NCBI GenBank assembly: GCA_003135415.1
Contig: PLBP01000017.1
Coordinates: forward strand, 62,001-126,000
Source: Hyphomicrobiales bacterium
Lineage (GTDB): Bacteria > Pseudomonadota > Alphaproteobacteria > Rhizobiales > Xanthobacteraceae
Length of the DNA: 64,000 bases
Direction of reading: 5' to 3'
The notes beneath the pieces are model-generated. The model was not told the DNA's origin. It saw only the letters and a list, made by a program, of their open reading frames with translations, and did no database searches. This document shows positions 26,674-35,816 of the stretch, piece after piece. The position numbers were made by a program, and so were the translations under genes. The first letter of the stretch is position 1. Every line of letters begins with the position of its first letter.

Positions 26674-26916
26674 TCAGCCGTCCAAAGAATGCCGGGGCGG
26701 GTTCTTGCCGAGCGCGCGATAGCCCTGGTCGGTCAGCCGGCAAACGAGCCAGCCGGGTTTCACCGGGTTCCGGCTCCAGGCCTTGGCCCAGCCATGCGCG
26801 ACACAGGCCTCGATGGTGCGATGGCTGGTTTCCTGGCCGTGCTCGTCGAACAACGGGAGTTTTCCACCGGGTTGCTTCAGCCCGCGCGCCAAATAGCGGC
26901 GCTGGGCGGGGGTCAT
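26674..26916 (-). CDS. Small conserved hypothetical protein
   Basis: From ATG 26916 (preceded by GGGGGCAGG) the product is 80 residues: MTPAQRRYLARGLKQPGGKL, then TIEACVAHGWAKAW and GWLVCRLTDQGYRAL. The pattern looks like a small winged-helix or replication-terminator-like fold (helix, loop, wing with Leu-Thr-Gly-Arg), but no named family is recognised. The frame stays open to an ATG at 26988, which gives 104 residues; that extension has little protein character. Confidence 0.6.
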   Translation of the reverse strand: MTPAQRRYLARGLKQPGGKLPLFDEHGQETSHRTIEACVAHGWAKAWSRNPVKPGWLVCRLTDQGYRALGKNPPRHSLDG

Positions 26917-27261
26917 GAAACCTGCCCCCCATAGCGGCGTCTTGAGGCTCGAAGCCCCGCTCGACCTAAGCGCCTGCTTGGTTCGCATGATGAATAAGAC
27001 GTTAACGATAATCCGAAGGCTTTAATATCTTGCGTTGCCTCGGCAGCCCTGCCGGATAGGATAGCCGGGCGGTGGATCGGAGTCCCAATCTTTCTCGCGG
27101 GGTGCCTCAAATTTGGCCCCGTGAAGGCGCCGGGTTAGCGGCGTATCCGGCGGATTCGATCAGGTAGGGGGCACCAAAACTCGAGGGTGCCGCAGTCGGC
27201 GTAAATCGGACGGGCAACCCGGCCCCGGTCCTGGACGTGAAGCGTAACGAGGCAACGGGCC
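26917..27261. other. 345-bp intergenic region
   Basis: This stretch lies between two divergent genes. It presumably holds the promoters of both the small hypothetical protein (minus) and the large coiled-coil gene (plus); no recognisable operator, repeat or RNA was seen. A GAGGCAACGGG ribosome site lies at its right end. Confidence 0.3.
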
Positions 27262-30200
27262 ATGGCGAATACTCCGAAGAAACAGGATTCGGCCGACGAT
27301 ATGCTCGCGGCCATCGAGGACGCGCTCAGGCTCAACGAACCGGCGGCGCCCGCGAAGCCGCCCGCCGCGAACGAAGCGAGCCTCACGCAGAAGCCAGCGC
27401 CGGCGCCGGCGCCGCCTCCTTCGCCTAGCTTCGAAGACGACATTTTTGCCGAGCGCCCGGTCTCAACCCGCGCGCCGCTCGCGCCGGGCGAGGCCGCGAA
27501 CGACGACCGTCCGTCGGTCGGCCAGATTCTCTCCGGCCTGAACCGCACGCCTTCGCGCCTTCCCTCGCTGATCGCGGCCGTACTTTCGGCAGCATGGGCG
27601 GCCGGCGGATATTATTTCCTGCAGGCGCGCTACGACGAGCAACTCGCGGTGGCGCCGCACTCGGGCGCGATCTACGAGCAGACGTTCTTCCTGCCGATCA
27701 TCGCCGCGATCGTGCTGCCGATCTTCGGATTCTTCGTGTTCGCGGCGCTCATCCGCCGCTCGCAGGAAATGCGCTACGTCGCCGCCGCGATGACCGAAAT
27801 CACCATGCGCTTCGCCGAGCCCGAGGGCGTCTCCTCCGACGCCTTCGTGAGCATCGGCCAGGCGATCCGCCGCGAGATCGCGGCGCTCGGTGACGGCGTC
27901 GAGCGCGCGGTCGCGCGCGCCTCGGAACTCGAGTCGATGGTGAAAAGCGAGGTCTCCACGCTCGAGCGCGCCTATGACGACAACGAGATGCGCGTCCGCA
28001 CGCTGGTCGAGAGCCTGCAGAGCGAGCGCGATGCGATTCTGTCGCACGCGCTCCGCCTGCAGGAGGCGATCGCGGGCGTTCAGCAATCCTTCCATTTCGA
28101 CGTCGATGGCGTCAGCGACCGCGTCAACGCCTCGATCACCGAGGCGACCAACCGCATCATCGACAATTTCGTCTCGCAAACGCATTCGGCGCGCGCCCAC
28201 ATCACTGGTGCCGGCGACGAGGTCGTCCAGAACCTCTTGGACAAAAGCCAGGAGACCGCCGACCACCTCAATCACATCGGCAATGAGATCGGGAACGCCG
28301 TTGCCGCGCGCGGAATCAAGACGATCGAATCGTTGCAGGAAACCACCGACGCGATGTCGGCCTCGATCGCCGCCAAGGGCGAGGCGATCAAGGAAGTCCT
28401 GATCGCGCGCCTGCAGCAACTCGAGGATTCGATCATCCTGCGCGGCAGCGAAGTGGCCGACCGCGTGATGAGCGACACGACCTCGCTCGGCACCCGCATC
28501 ACCCAGGGCCTGACCGCCTTCGACGACACCGTGAAGGTTCAAGGCGCCCAGATCGTCCAGCAGATCCGCGAGAGCGTCGATAAGGTCAACAAGAGCACCG
28601 AGCAGAACTTCTCGAGCTTCGACGCCCGCCTCGTCACCAAGTCGCAGGAAATCGCCGAGGCGCTTGATCTCCGCATCGGACGCGTCGAGAAGACGCTTTC
28701 CGACCGCACCCAGAGCCTCAACGAAACGCTCGCCGCCCGCACGCTCGAATACGCCCGCACCATCGCCGAAGGTTCCAAGAACGCGCAGGAATCGGTCGAC
28801 AAGACCGTCGCCGGCATGGGCGAGTATTTCACTTCTAAGGCACAAGAGATCGCCCACACGATTTCCGAGCGCACCGACGCGATCAACCAGGTGCTCGGCA
28901 GCCGGGCGTTGGAGATGACGCAAGGGCTCGACACCCGCGTCGCCCGCTTCGAGGAAATGGTGGTCGGCCGTCTCGAGGGCATCACCAATTCGATCGAGCA
29001 AAAAAGCATTGCCGCCGCTGACGTGCTTTCGAGCAAGATCGAAGGCACCACCCGGCAGCTGCGCGACGAAGCGGCTTCCGTCGAGAAGAGCTTCACCCAG
29101 CTTGCCGACCAGGTCTCGCAGACCCTCGTCGCGCGCGCGGGCGAAGTCACCGGCGCGCATGAGCGCCTCCAGAGCGACGTCACCGGCGTGCTCGAGCGGC
29201 TGAATGACGCCAACGCGCTCTTGAAGACGGTGCTGAGCGGCATCGTCGAAAATCTCGGCCCGATCGAAGGCGTCGTGGCGGAGAGGGTCGCGGGCTTCCA
29301 GAACGCGTTGGAAACCACCCTCTCCTCGACCCGTGGCGCGATCGGCCACATGGACGGCCAGCTCCGCGACCTCCGCGAGGTCTCCTCCAAGGTTCTGACC
29401 GATGTCTCGGCGCTCACCACGCGCTTCGAGGATCAAGGCCGCTTCATCGCGGGCGCCGTCGACAATTTGAGCGAGACCCACATTCGCATCGACAAGACGC
29501 TCGCCGAGCGCCGCGAGGCAATCGAGTCGCTGACCACCCATCTTTCCAGCCGCTCGAGCGATCTCGACGAGCGGCTCGGCCGCTTCAATCGTCTCTTGCA
29601 GGAGCAACTCAGCGCCGCCGAGGAAAAGGCGGGAGAAATCGCCAAGCTCGTCGCCGACGCGACCTCCCATTCGACGCAGGCGATCGTCAAGCAATACGAT
29701 CTCGTCAAGAACACCTCGAACGAGGAGCGCGAGCGCACGACCACCGCCTTGCGCGCGACCTATGAAACCGCGACCGGCGAGGTCAACACGCTCTTCCGCG
29801 ACATGAACCAGCGCTTCACCGACGCCGCGCGGGAGCTCCGCGAGGTCGCCAATGAAGTGCAGCACTCGCTCGAGCAGACCCGCCAGGAGTTGAAGCGCGG
29901 CGTGTTCGAACTGCCGCACGAGACGCGCGAAAGCACGGCCGCCATGCGACGCCTCGTCGCCGACCAGATCAAGGCGCTCGCCGAGCTCAACGACATTGTC
30001 GGCCGCTATGCCCGCAATATCGATCATGTTTCGCCGCGGCGACCGGCACAGAGCGCTGACTCCCCGCTGCCGCCGGAGGGGGGCGAAGTTCGCACCCTCT
30101 CGCGCCGGGAGCTTGCGCCCTCCATTGTCGAAGGACCGCGCTCGGCCCCGCGTTCCGCTGCTCGGGCGGAAGCGCCCGCCCCGCGCCGTGAGCCGCGCGA

Positions 30201-30660
30201 GGATCGGAGGGACCCCCCGGACAAGGACGAGCGCGGCGGCGCCTGGCTCAACGACATGCTTACGCGCACGCGGGGCGGCGAGGATGGCCGCCAACCTGAT
30301 GGCCGCCAGGACCAGCGCGTCATCGACTCGCTCGACGCGCTTTCGGTCGACATCGCCCGCCTCGTTGATCACGACGCCGCCGTCGAATTGTGGGATCGCT
30401 ACAAGCGCGGCGAGCGGAACGTCTTCACGCGCCGCCTCTACACGGCGCAAGGCCAGAAGACCTTCGAGGAGATCCGCCGCAAATACCGCCGCTCGACCGA
30501 GTTCCGCGAAACGGTCGACCGCTATATCGACGAATTCGAGCGGCTGCTCGACCAGGTCGCCCGCGACGACCGCGGCCAGGTGCTGACCAAGACCTACCTC
30601 ACCTCCGATACCGGCAAGGTCTACACGCTGCTCGCGCACGCAGCCGGCAGGCTCGGCTAA
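27262..30660 (+). CDS. Very large membrane-anchored coiled-coil protein
   Basis: The 1132-residue protein has a disordered Ala/Pro-rich N-terminus (1-95), two membrane helices (about 98-118 and 140-165), then about 750 residues of near-continuous coiled coil (about 170-915). The register is regular, with many repeats of the kind ARxxEIxxxLxxRxxR, as in apolipoprotein A/E-like or kinesin-like bacterial proteins. A disordered Arg/Pro-rich segment (about 930-1010) and a compact C-terminal domain (VIDSLDALSVDIARLVDH, then RRLYTAQGQKTFEEIRRKYR) follow. In Bradyrhizobium relatives such proteins are annotated only as hypothetical or kinesin-like. A structural role at the cell envelope or pole is a guess. 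Confidence 0.85.
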   Translation: MANTPKKQDSADDMLAAIEDALRLNEPAAPAKPPAANEASLTQKPAPAPAPPPSPSFEDDIFAERPVSTRAPLAPGEAANDDRPSVGQILSGLNRTPSRLPSLIAAVLSAAWAAGGYYFLQARYDEQLAVAPHSGAIYEQTFFLPIIAAIVLPIFGFFVFAALIRRSQEMRYVAAAMTEITMRFAEPEGVSSDAFVSIGQAIRREIAALGDGVERAVARASELESMVKSEVSTLERAYDDNEMRVRTLVESLQSERDAILSHALRLQEAIAGVQQSFHFDVDGVSDRVNASITEATNRIIDNFVSQTHSARAHITGAGDEVVQNLLDKSQETADHLNHIGNEIGNAVAARGIKTIESLQETTDAMSASIAAKGEAIKEVLIARLQQLEDSIILRGSEVADRVMSDTTSLGTRITQGLTAFDDTVKVQGAQIVQQIRESVDKVNKSTEQNFSSFDARLVTKSQEIAEALDLRIGRVEKTLSDRTQSLNETLAARTLEYARTIAEGSKNAQESVDKTVAGMGEYFTSKAQEIAHTISERTDAINQVLGSRALEMTQGLDTRVARFEEMVVGRLEGITNSIEQKSIAAADVLSSKIEGTTRQLRDEAASVEKSFTQLADQVSQTLVARAGEVTGAHERLQSDVTGVLERLNDANALLKTVLSGIVENLGPIEGVVAERVAGFQNALETTLSSTRGAIGHMDGQLRDLREVSSKVLTDVSALTTRFEDQGRFIAGAVDNLSETHIRIDKTLAERREAIESLTTHLSSRSSDLDERLGRFNRLLQEQLSAAEEKAGEIAKLVADATSHSTQAIVKQYDLVKNTSNEERERTTTALRATYETATGEVNTLFRDMNQRFTDAARELREVANEVQHSLEQTRQELKRGVFELPHETRESTAAMRRLVADQIKALAELNDIVGRYARNIDHVSPRRPAQSADSPLPPEGGEVRTLSRRELAPSIVEGPRSAPRSAARAEAPAPRREPREDRRDPPDKDERGGAWLNDMLTRTRGGEDGRQPDGRQDQRVIDSLDALSVDIARLVDHDAAVELWDRYKRGERNVFTRRLYTAQGQKTFEEIRRKYRRSTEFRETVDRYIDEFERLLDQVARDDRGQVLTKTYLTSDTGKVYTLLAHAAGRLG

Positions 30661-30688
30661 GCTGAGCCGCCCGATCGATTTATATCAG

Positions 30689-30713
30689 TGGCCGGGCAAC
30701 AGTTGCCCGACCA
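30689..30713. terminator. Hairpin terminator between convergent genes
   Basis: CGGGCAA-cag-TTGCCCG forms a perfect 7-bp stem, extended by TGG and CCA after one mismatch, followed by ATTTTGATT. It sits between the coiled-coil gene and the AraC-type regulator gene. Confidence 0.55.
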
Positions 30714-30733
30714 TTTTGATTCAGAGATCAGGT

Positions 30734-31585
30734 TTAGGCGGCTTCGCGCGCGCGATAGACGCTGGGGCTCGCGCCCATTACCCGCCGGAAGCGGCGGTTG
30801 AAGGTCGACAGATCATTGAAGCCGGCGTCGAAGGCAATCGCCGAAATCGCCTCGTCGGAACGGCGGAGCCGCACCGCCGCGCGGTGAAGGCGGGTGCGCA
30901 GCACGAATTGATGCGGCGTCATGCCCACCACCTGCATGAAGGTGCGGAGGAAATGGTAGGGGCTCGTCGCAGCTTCGCGCGCGAGATCGTCAAGCGAAAG
31001 CCGCTCGTGCGCGTTCGCCTCGATCCGGCGCAACGCGCCGCTGACGCGGCGCTCGTCGCGCGGGCTCGGCCCGCGTCCGGCCCGTGCCGTTCCCGCGAGC
31101 GCCATGGCGACGGCGCCGGCAAGACGGAGCGTCAGTTCCTCGAACTCCGCCGCCTCGCCCTCGTCGCGTGCGGCCTCGACCGCCGCGATCAGCGGCACCA
31201 GCGGCAGCATGGGCGGGAGATGCGGAACGCCGAACGCCGTCCGGGTCGCGCCCGGCACCGCGGCTACGATCTCCTCCCAGTATTCCGGCGTAAAATGGAA
31301 GGCGAGGCAACGGTCGCCGATGCCGTGCGCATGGCCGCACTCGAAACAATGCCCCTTGTTGCCGAGCACCGCGGCGCCCGGTGCCAGCACGGCGGACCCC
31401 TCGGTCGTGCGGTATAGGAACGTTCCTTCCGTCACCGCCGCGATGCAGACGGCATCGTGCTCTTCCTCGAACGGCCGGTCGCCCGGGCCGGCGGTGCAGA
31501 CAACGTCGGTCACCTGCCAACCAGGGCCTGACGCCAGGATATTCGAAGCGAGTTTCATCGCGCGAAGTATAGCAATTTTTCCCAA
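30734..31585 (-). CDS. AraC-family transcriptional regulator
   Basis: The 283-residue protein has an N-terminal cupin-like effector part (about 20-110, with FLYRTTEGSAVLAPGAAVLG and a Cys-rich FECGHAHG loop) and a C-terminal double helix-turn-helix (about 180-280: LSLDDLAREAATSPYHFLRT and ISAIAFDAGFNDLSTFNRRF). It binds DNA and usually activates a neighbouring gene. The Cys/His loop might bind a metal. It is divergent from the gene at 31619, separated by 33 bases, so that gene is its probable target. An internal ATG at 31558 is an alternative start; no clear ribosome site decides. Confidence 0.88.
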   Translation of the reverse strand: MGKIAILRAMKLASNILASGPGWQVTDVVCTAGPGDRPFEEEHDAVCIAAVTEGTFLYRTTEGSAVLAPGAAVLGNKGHCFECGHAHGIGDRCLAFHFTPEYWEEIVAAVPGATRTAFGVPHLPPMLPLVPLIAAVEAARDEGEAAEFEELTLRLAGAVAMALAGTARAGRGPSPRDERRVSGALRRIEANAHERLSLDDLAREAATSPYHFLRTFMQVVGMTPHQFVLRTRLHRAAVRLRRSDEAISAIAFDAGFNDLSTFNRRFRRVMGASPSVYRAREAA

Positions 31586-31618
31586 GTAACCGAGGGCGGC
31601 ACGGCCTACGGGAAAGGC

Positions 31619-32188
31619 ATGTCCGCTATGCCCGAAAGGCCTGCCATGAACGCTTCCGCCTCACCCTCTTTTGCCGAAAAGCTCCTCGCCGATGGCCCCG
31701 CGGCCGATCGCGCCGGCAAGATGGGCCTTTACGGCTGGCTGATCGGGCGGTGGGAAATGGAGGCCATCGTCATTGCCGACGACGGCACGAAACATAGCGG
31801 CCGCGGTGAAATCCATTTCGGCTGGGTGCTCGAGGGCCGCGCCATCCAGGACGTATGGATTTTGCCGGGCTTCTTCCACGGCACCACGCTCAGGGTCTAC
31901 GACCCCGGCCTCGATGCCTGGCATATTTTGTGGAGCGATCCCGTGAAGCAGCTCTACATCCGCCAGATCGGCCGCGCCCGCGGGAACGATATTGTGCAGG
32001 AAGGCAACGCCGAAGACGGCGCGACGCTCCGCTGGAGCTTCACGGAGATTATGCCCGACGCCTTCCGCTGGCGCGGCGAGCGCTCGCCGATCAAGAGCGC
32101 CGAAGTCAGGCAAGCCCGACTTCGGGACGACGGCGCGAGCTGGCACTTGCAGGCCGATTTCCGCGCCCGCCGCGTTCATTCGATTTGA
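31619..32188 (+). CDS. Hypothetical protein, lipocalin/DUF1579-like fold suspected
   Basis: The 189-residue protein has KMGLYGWLIGRWEMEAIVIA, then GRGEIHFGWVLEGRAIQDVW and TTLRVYDPGLDAWHILW. This WxxDxWxxxxW pattern is seen in small beta-barrel ligand proteins related to DUF1579. No signal peptide is present, so it is probably cytoplasmic. It is divergent from the AraC-type regulator and followed 28 bases later by an SRPBCC gene, which suggests a two-gene unit under that regulator. Start alternatives at 31628 and 31646 exist. Confidence 0.65.
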   Translation: MSAMPERPAMNASASPSFAEKLLADGPAADRAGKMGLYGWLIGRWEMEAIVIADDGTKHSGRGEIHFGWVLEGRAIQDVWILPGFFHGTTLRVYDPGLDAWHILWSDPVKQLYIRQIGRARGNDIVQEGNAEDGATLRWSFTEIMPDAFRWRGERSPIKSAEVRQARLRDDGASWHLQADFRARRVHSI

Positions 32189-32216
32189 AACACCGACAAG
32201 CATGGAGACTTGAACA

Positions 32217-32621
32217 ATGGCTACCATCATCAAGGAAATCCTGATCGACGCCCGCCCGGACGATGTCTGGGACGCGGTGCGCGATTTCGGCCAAGTGCAC
32301 AAACGCCTGGTGCCGGGTTTCGTCACCGAGTGCCATCTCGATGGCGACGCTCGCGTCGTGACCTTCTTCAACGGGCTGAAAGCGCGCGAGCCGCTCGTCG
32401 GCAAAGCGCGCCGGCTCGCTTACGCCGCGGTCGGCGGACGTGCCACGCACTACAATGCGTCGGTTCAAGTATTTACCAAAGGCAAGAATCGCACGCGCTT
32501 CGTCTGGACCATCGATCTCCTGCCGAACGAGCTGGCAGCACCCATCGGCGCCATGGCGGAACAAGGGGCAAGCATCATCAAGCGCACGCTCGAGAGCGCG
32601 GTCGCGAATACGGCGGGCTAA
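32217..32621 (+). CDS. SRPBCC-fold (START-like) ligand-binding protein
   Basis: The 134-residue protein starts ATIIKEILIDARPDDVWDAV, the first strand and helix of the START/Bet v1-like SRPBCC fold, and continues with the beta-sheet and a long C-terminal helix (about 108-130). It probably binds or modifies a small hydrophobic ligand. It is directly downstream of the DUF1579-like gene and in the same direction, so both are candidate members of the AraC-controlled unit. The ATG at 32217 follows GGAGACTTGAACA. Confidence 0.85.
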   Translation: MATIIKEILIDARPDDVWDAVRDFGQVHKRLVPGFVTECHLDGDARVVTFFNGLKAREPLVGKARRLAYAAVGGRATHYNASVQVFTKGKNRTRFVWTIDLLPNELAAPIGAMAEQGASIIKRTLESAVANTAG

Positions 32622-32647
32622 ACCGCCGCAAGCCTGAATGCGCCCGC

Positions 32648-33466
32648 TTAGGGCTGGGCTTGGCGGCGGGGTGCCGCGCCCGGGACCGGGGTCGAGGTCG
32701 GGGTGGAAGTGCTGCCGCCGCCGAACAGGATGCGCGACGGGTTGTGCGCGAGATCCGTAATCGCCTTCCCGGCGATCTCGACTTGCCTGGTCGCCGTCTT
32801 CATCAGCGTGTTCGTGTTCAAGCTGATCTCGGCGGTGCGCTTGTCGAGATTGTCCATCAGCTCCTTCGCCGAGGCGGTGGCATCCTTGCCGTTCTTGATG
32901 ACCGCGTCGATGTTGTCGCTGTTCTTCGCGAGCGCGTCGCTGAACGTCTCCAGATTTGCGATTGCTTTATGCACCGCCTCTTGGTTGGCGGCGATCAGCG
33001 CGTCGGCCTTGGCCAGTACGTCGCGTGCGGCCTGCATCATATCTTGGCTCGCGCTGATGTCGGCCTTCAAGGTCGGCGGCTCGCCTTCTTCCTTTTCCAG
33101 CAATGGCGTCGTGGCCGAAATGCCTTTGAGCGAAACCGAGGCGATTCCCGTCAAGCCGGTGAATTCCATTCCGACATACGTGTCGGAGCGGATCGGCGTC
33201 GCTTTGTTGACCAGGATCAGCGCCGTGACCTGCGAGGGAGTGTCGGGATTGAGCCGCAGAGCGGTCACCTCGCCGACGCGAATGCCGTTGAACAACACCG
33301 AGCTGCCGACGCGGAGCCCGGAAACCGCGCCGTCGAATATCACGCGATAGGCGACGCCTTGCTTTTTGTCGGACGTATAATGGATCCAAAAGACAAAAGC
33401 GAAAGCGGCGGCGATCGCCGCAAAGGTGAACAACCCAATCAAAACGTAATTCGCCTTCCGCTCCAT
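32648..33466 (-). CDS. mlaD: MlaD-like MCE-domain lipid-transport protein
   Basis: The 272-residue protein has one N-terminal membrane helix (about 8-28) and an MCE domain (about 38-115) with VSGLRVGSSVLFNGIRVGEV, then a long helical region (about 120-245) and a Thr/Pro-rich C-terminus. MCE proteins form hexameric rings that move phospholipid between the membranes. This longer form with helical tail is the MCE type of alphaproteobacteria. It is last in the operon mlaE-mlaF-mlaD, 3 bases after mlaF. Its extended helical part may form a periplasmic channel, as in PqiB-like proteins, which is inference. Confidence 0.88.
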   Translation of the reverse strand: MERKANYVLIGLFTFAAIAAAFAFVFWIHYTSDKKQGVAYRVIFDGAVSGLRVGSSVLFNGIRVGEVTALRLNPDTPSQVTALILVNKATPIRSDTYVGMEFTGLTGIASVSLKGISATTPLLEKEEGEPPTLKADISASQDMMQAARDVLAKADALIAANQEAVHKAIANLETFSDALAKNSDNIDAVIKNGKDATASAKELMDNLDKRTAEISLNTNTLMKTATRQVEIAGKAITDLAHNPSRILFGGGSTSTPTSTPVPGAAPRRQAQP

Positions 33467-33469
33467 CGA

Positions 33470-34267
33470 TCAACTCCGCTGTAAATGCTTCGCCGTAACC
33501 TGCCGGTCCGCACGCGCCCGCGCGCCGTGGAAATAAGCCTTCAACCAAGGCTGTTCCGAGGCGAGCATCACATCCATCGTGCCCGCTTCCTTGATCTTGC
33601 CATCCCCAAGGACGGCAATCCGGTCGCAGATCGTATAAAGGCTGTCGAGATCATGGGTTACCATGAAAACCGCCATACCCGAAGTTTGCTGCAGGGTCAG
33701 GATCAATTCGTCGAATTCGTGAGCGCTGATCGGGTCGAGCCCGGAGGTGGGCTCGTCCAGGAACAGGATTTCGGGATCGAGCGCGAGCGCGCGGGCAAGT
33801 GCCACGCGCTTGATCATGCCGCCTGAGAGCTCGGAGGGATATTTCCGATAGACGTCGGGCTTGAGACCCACCATTTCGAGCTTGGCGATCGCCATTTCGA
33901 CGGTGAGGCGCGGCGAAAGATCGAGATATTCGAGCATCGGAAACTCGACATTCTGGCCGGCGGTAAGCGAGGAGAACAGCGCGCCCTGCTGGAACAGAAT
34001 GCCCCAGCGCCGCTCGATCGCCCGATGCGCCGTGTCCTCCACCTTGTCGAGATCGGCGCCGAACACTTCGATGCGGCCCGCTTGCTTCGGAAGAAGCCCG
34101 ATGATGGTGCGTGTGAGCACCGACTTGCCGGCGCCCGAGGCGCCGACGAAGCCGAGGATCTCGCCGCGATAAACGTCGAGTGTCACGCCGTCGAGGATCC
34201 GATGCCCTTTGAGATCGACGATCAGATCCTTCACCCGGATGACGGCATCTCGCGAAGCTGTTGCCAT
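33470..34267 (-). CDS. mlaF: MlaF-like ABC transporter ATPase
   Basis: The 265-residue ATPase has Walker A GASGAGKS (42-49), a Q-loop FQQGALFSSLT, signature LSGGM and Walker B ILFLDEPTSGLD, with the switch His in VTHDLD. It powers phospholipid export or import by the MlaE permease. The frame continues upstream through the permease region in another reading, so the ATG at 34267, two bases after the mlaE stop, was chosen. The family usually has about 260-270 residues. Confidence 0.93.
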   Translation of the reverse strand: MATASRDAVIRVKDLIVDLKGHRILDGVTLDVYRGEILGFVGASGAGKSVLTRTIIGLLPKQAGRIEVFGADLDKVEDTAHRAIERRWGILFQQGALFSSLTAGQNVEFPMLEYLDLSPRLTVEMAIAKLEMVGLKPDVYRKYPSELSGGMIKRVALARALALDPEILFLDEPTSGLDPISAHEFDELILTLQQTSGMAVFMVTHDLDSLYTICDRIAVLGDGKIKEAGTMDVMLASEQPWLKAYFHGARARADRQVTAKHLQRS

Positions 34268-34269
34268 CG

Positions 34270-35412
34270 CTACATTCCGATCGCGGCGAAGAACATGGCG
34301 AAAACGCCGTCGAGCACGATGACGAGAAAAATCGACTTGACCACGGAATTCGTCGTCCGCTCGCCGAGCGACTCCGCGCTGCCCTCGACCTGCAGTCCTT
34401 CGACGCAGGCGACGAGCCCGATGACAAGCGCCATGAACGGCGCCTTGATCATCCCCACCTCGAACGTCCCGACGTCGATTGCTTCGCGCAGGCGCGACAG
34501 AAACACCTCCGGTGCAATCCCACCATAGAGCCACGACACAAAGCCGCCGCCATAAAGTGCCGCCATCGAGCCGAACAAGGTCAGGATCGGCACGGCGATC
34601 ACCAGCGCAATGATGCGCGGAAGGATCAGGACTTCGACGGGATCGAAGCCCATCGTGCGGAGCGCGTCGATTTCCTCGCGCATTTTCATCGCGCCGAGTT
34701 CGGCGGTGTACGAGCTGCCGGAACGGCCGGCCACCATGATGCACACGATCAAGACGCCCAATTCGCGCAACACCAAGACGCCGACCATATCGACGACGTA
34801 GATGTCGGCGCCGAATTTGCGGAAATGGAAGATGCCTTGCTGGGCGAGGATGGCGCCGATCAGAACGGTGATCAGCAGAATGATCGGCACGGCTTGCCAT
34901 CCCACGCGCTGAAGATGGTTCACCATCGAGGTGAGCCGGAAGGTCGACGGGTGCAACAACACCCGCTTCAACGCGACGATCAGCGCCCCCACCATGTCCG
35001 CCAGCAGCAGAAGGTCGTTGCCGACCGTCGCCATGGTTATGCCGACACTTTCCAATGTAGCAATGACGGAGTTCTGCTTGGGCGGCTCGGGCGTCAATTT
35101 CTGCGTGCCGGCGTGGATCTTGTCGAACAAGCCGCGGTAATCGTCGCGCAGACCGACGAGCTTGGCTTCGCACCCTTGCGCGCTCCAGGTGCGGAGCGCC
35201 CGTTCCAACAGCCACGCGCCAAACGAGTCGAGCCGGTCGATCCGCGCTGTGTCGAGGGCGACGCTTTTCACGGGCGAATTGGGGCGGGTGGCAGCGTCAA
35301 CCAGCGGCTCGAGCGCTTGCGCGTGCTCGGCCGTCCACGATCCGGCCGCCGCAAAAGCGAGGCGCTCGCCGCTCGATTGGCCGCTGAGTACAGTCAAAGT
35401 CCCTGCCGTCAC
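34270..35412 (-). CDS. mlaE: MlaE-like permease with fused N-terminal STAS domain
   Basis: From GTG 35412 the product is 380 residues. Residues about 1-105 form a STAS-like domain (LTVLSGQSSGERLAFAAAGS, then KSVALDTARIDRLDSFGAWL), the role played by separate MlaB in E. coli. Residues about 130-375 form the MlaE permease with its six helices and the family motif EIDALRTMGFDPVEVLILPR. AAGGAG with 7-base spacing fixes the GTG start; the longer frame to 35619 is low-complexity and lies in the hairpin-rich leader. First gene of the mlaEFD operon. Confidence 0.9.
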   Translation of the reverse strand: MTAGTLTVLSGQSSGERLAFAAAGSWTAEHAQALEPLVDAATRPNSPVKSVALDTARIDRLDSFGAWLLERALRTWSAQGCEAKLVGLRDDYRGLFDKIHAGTQKLTPEPPKQNSVIATLESVGITMATVGNDLLLLADMVGALIVALKRVLLHPSTFRLTSMVNHLQRVGWQAVPIILLITVLIGAILAQQGIFHFRKFGADIYVVDMVGVLVLRELGVLIVCIMVAGRSGSSYTAELGAMKMREEIDALRTMGFDPVEVLILPRIIALVIAVPILTLFGSMAALYGGGFVSWLYGGIAPEVFLSRLREAIDVGTFEVGMIKAPFMALVIGLVACVEGLQVEGSAESLGERTTNSVVKSIFLVIVLDGVFAMFFAAIGM

Positions 35413-35816
35413 GAAGCCGCTCCTTCGTCGACGCAAAAGCACGAAGCTTTTGCGAGGCCCTCTTCGGGCCGACAAGCGAGGGGAAGGAAATTGGTGGAAG
35501 CGTTGCGGATGGGCCCCGCGAATGCGCCCCCGATCAACCGGCAAGCAATGACCCCCGATCAGGGGCCAAAACTCACACAAATTGTTGCCCGCACTATGTC
35601 CGCCCTTCGAATGCCTCAAAAACTAGATTAACAAATTGATAAGAGTTCTTAAATGCCGTTTACCTTATTAGGTTAATGAAAGGTTAATTTCGTTCCGGCG
35701 GCACTTCGCCCCCGCGCGATGCGGTGTTTGAGACAAGCAACACGGCTACGGTAGAGAGTCTGCTATTCGATGGCGGTCTTGGCGCCGCGCTCCTCCACCT
35801 CCGCCTCAAAAGCCGA
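35413..35816. promoter_or_regulatory. Intergenic region with two leader hairpins of the mla operon
   Basis: Between the divergent mlaE and dgcA genes. Close to mlaE lie two perfect hairpins: CGCAAAAGC-acgaa-GCTTTTGCG at 35432-35454 and GGCCC-tcttc-GGGCC at 35456-35470. In the mlaE transcript they would precede the ribosome site AAGGAG. An AT-rich stretch at about 35625-35690 probably contains promoters. No gene or RNA family was recognised. Confidence 0.45.

Noticed and set aside
27463-30639. 1058-codon open frame antisense to the coiled-coil gene
   Set aside because: It has no ribosome site or fold and is a shadow of the heptad-rich, GC-rich plus-strand gene.
33470-35215. 581-codon frame that would join mlaF to an upstream part
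   Set aside because: The extra N-terminus lies over mlaE in another frame. The MlaF family start at 34267 and its place next to the mlaE stop are better.
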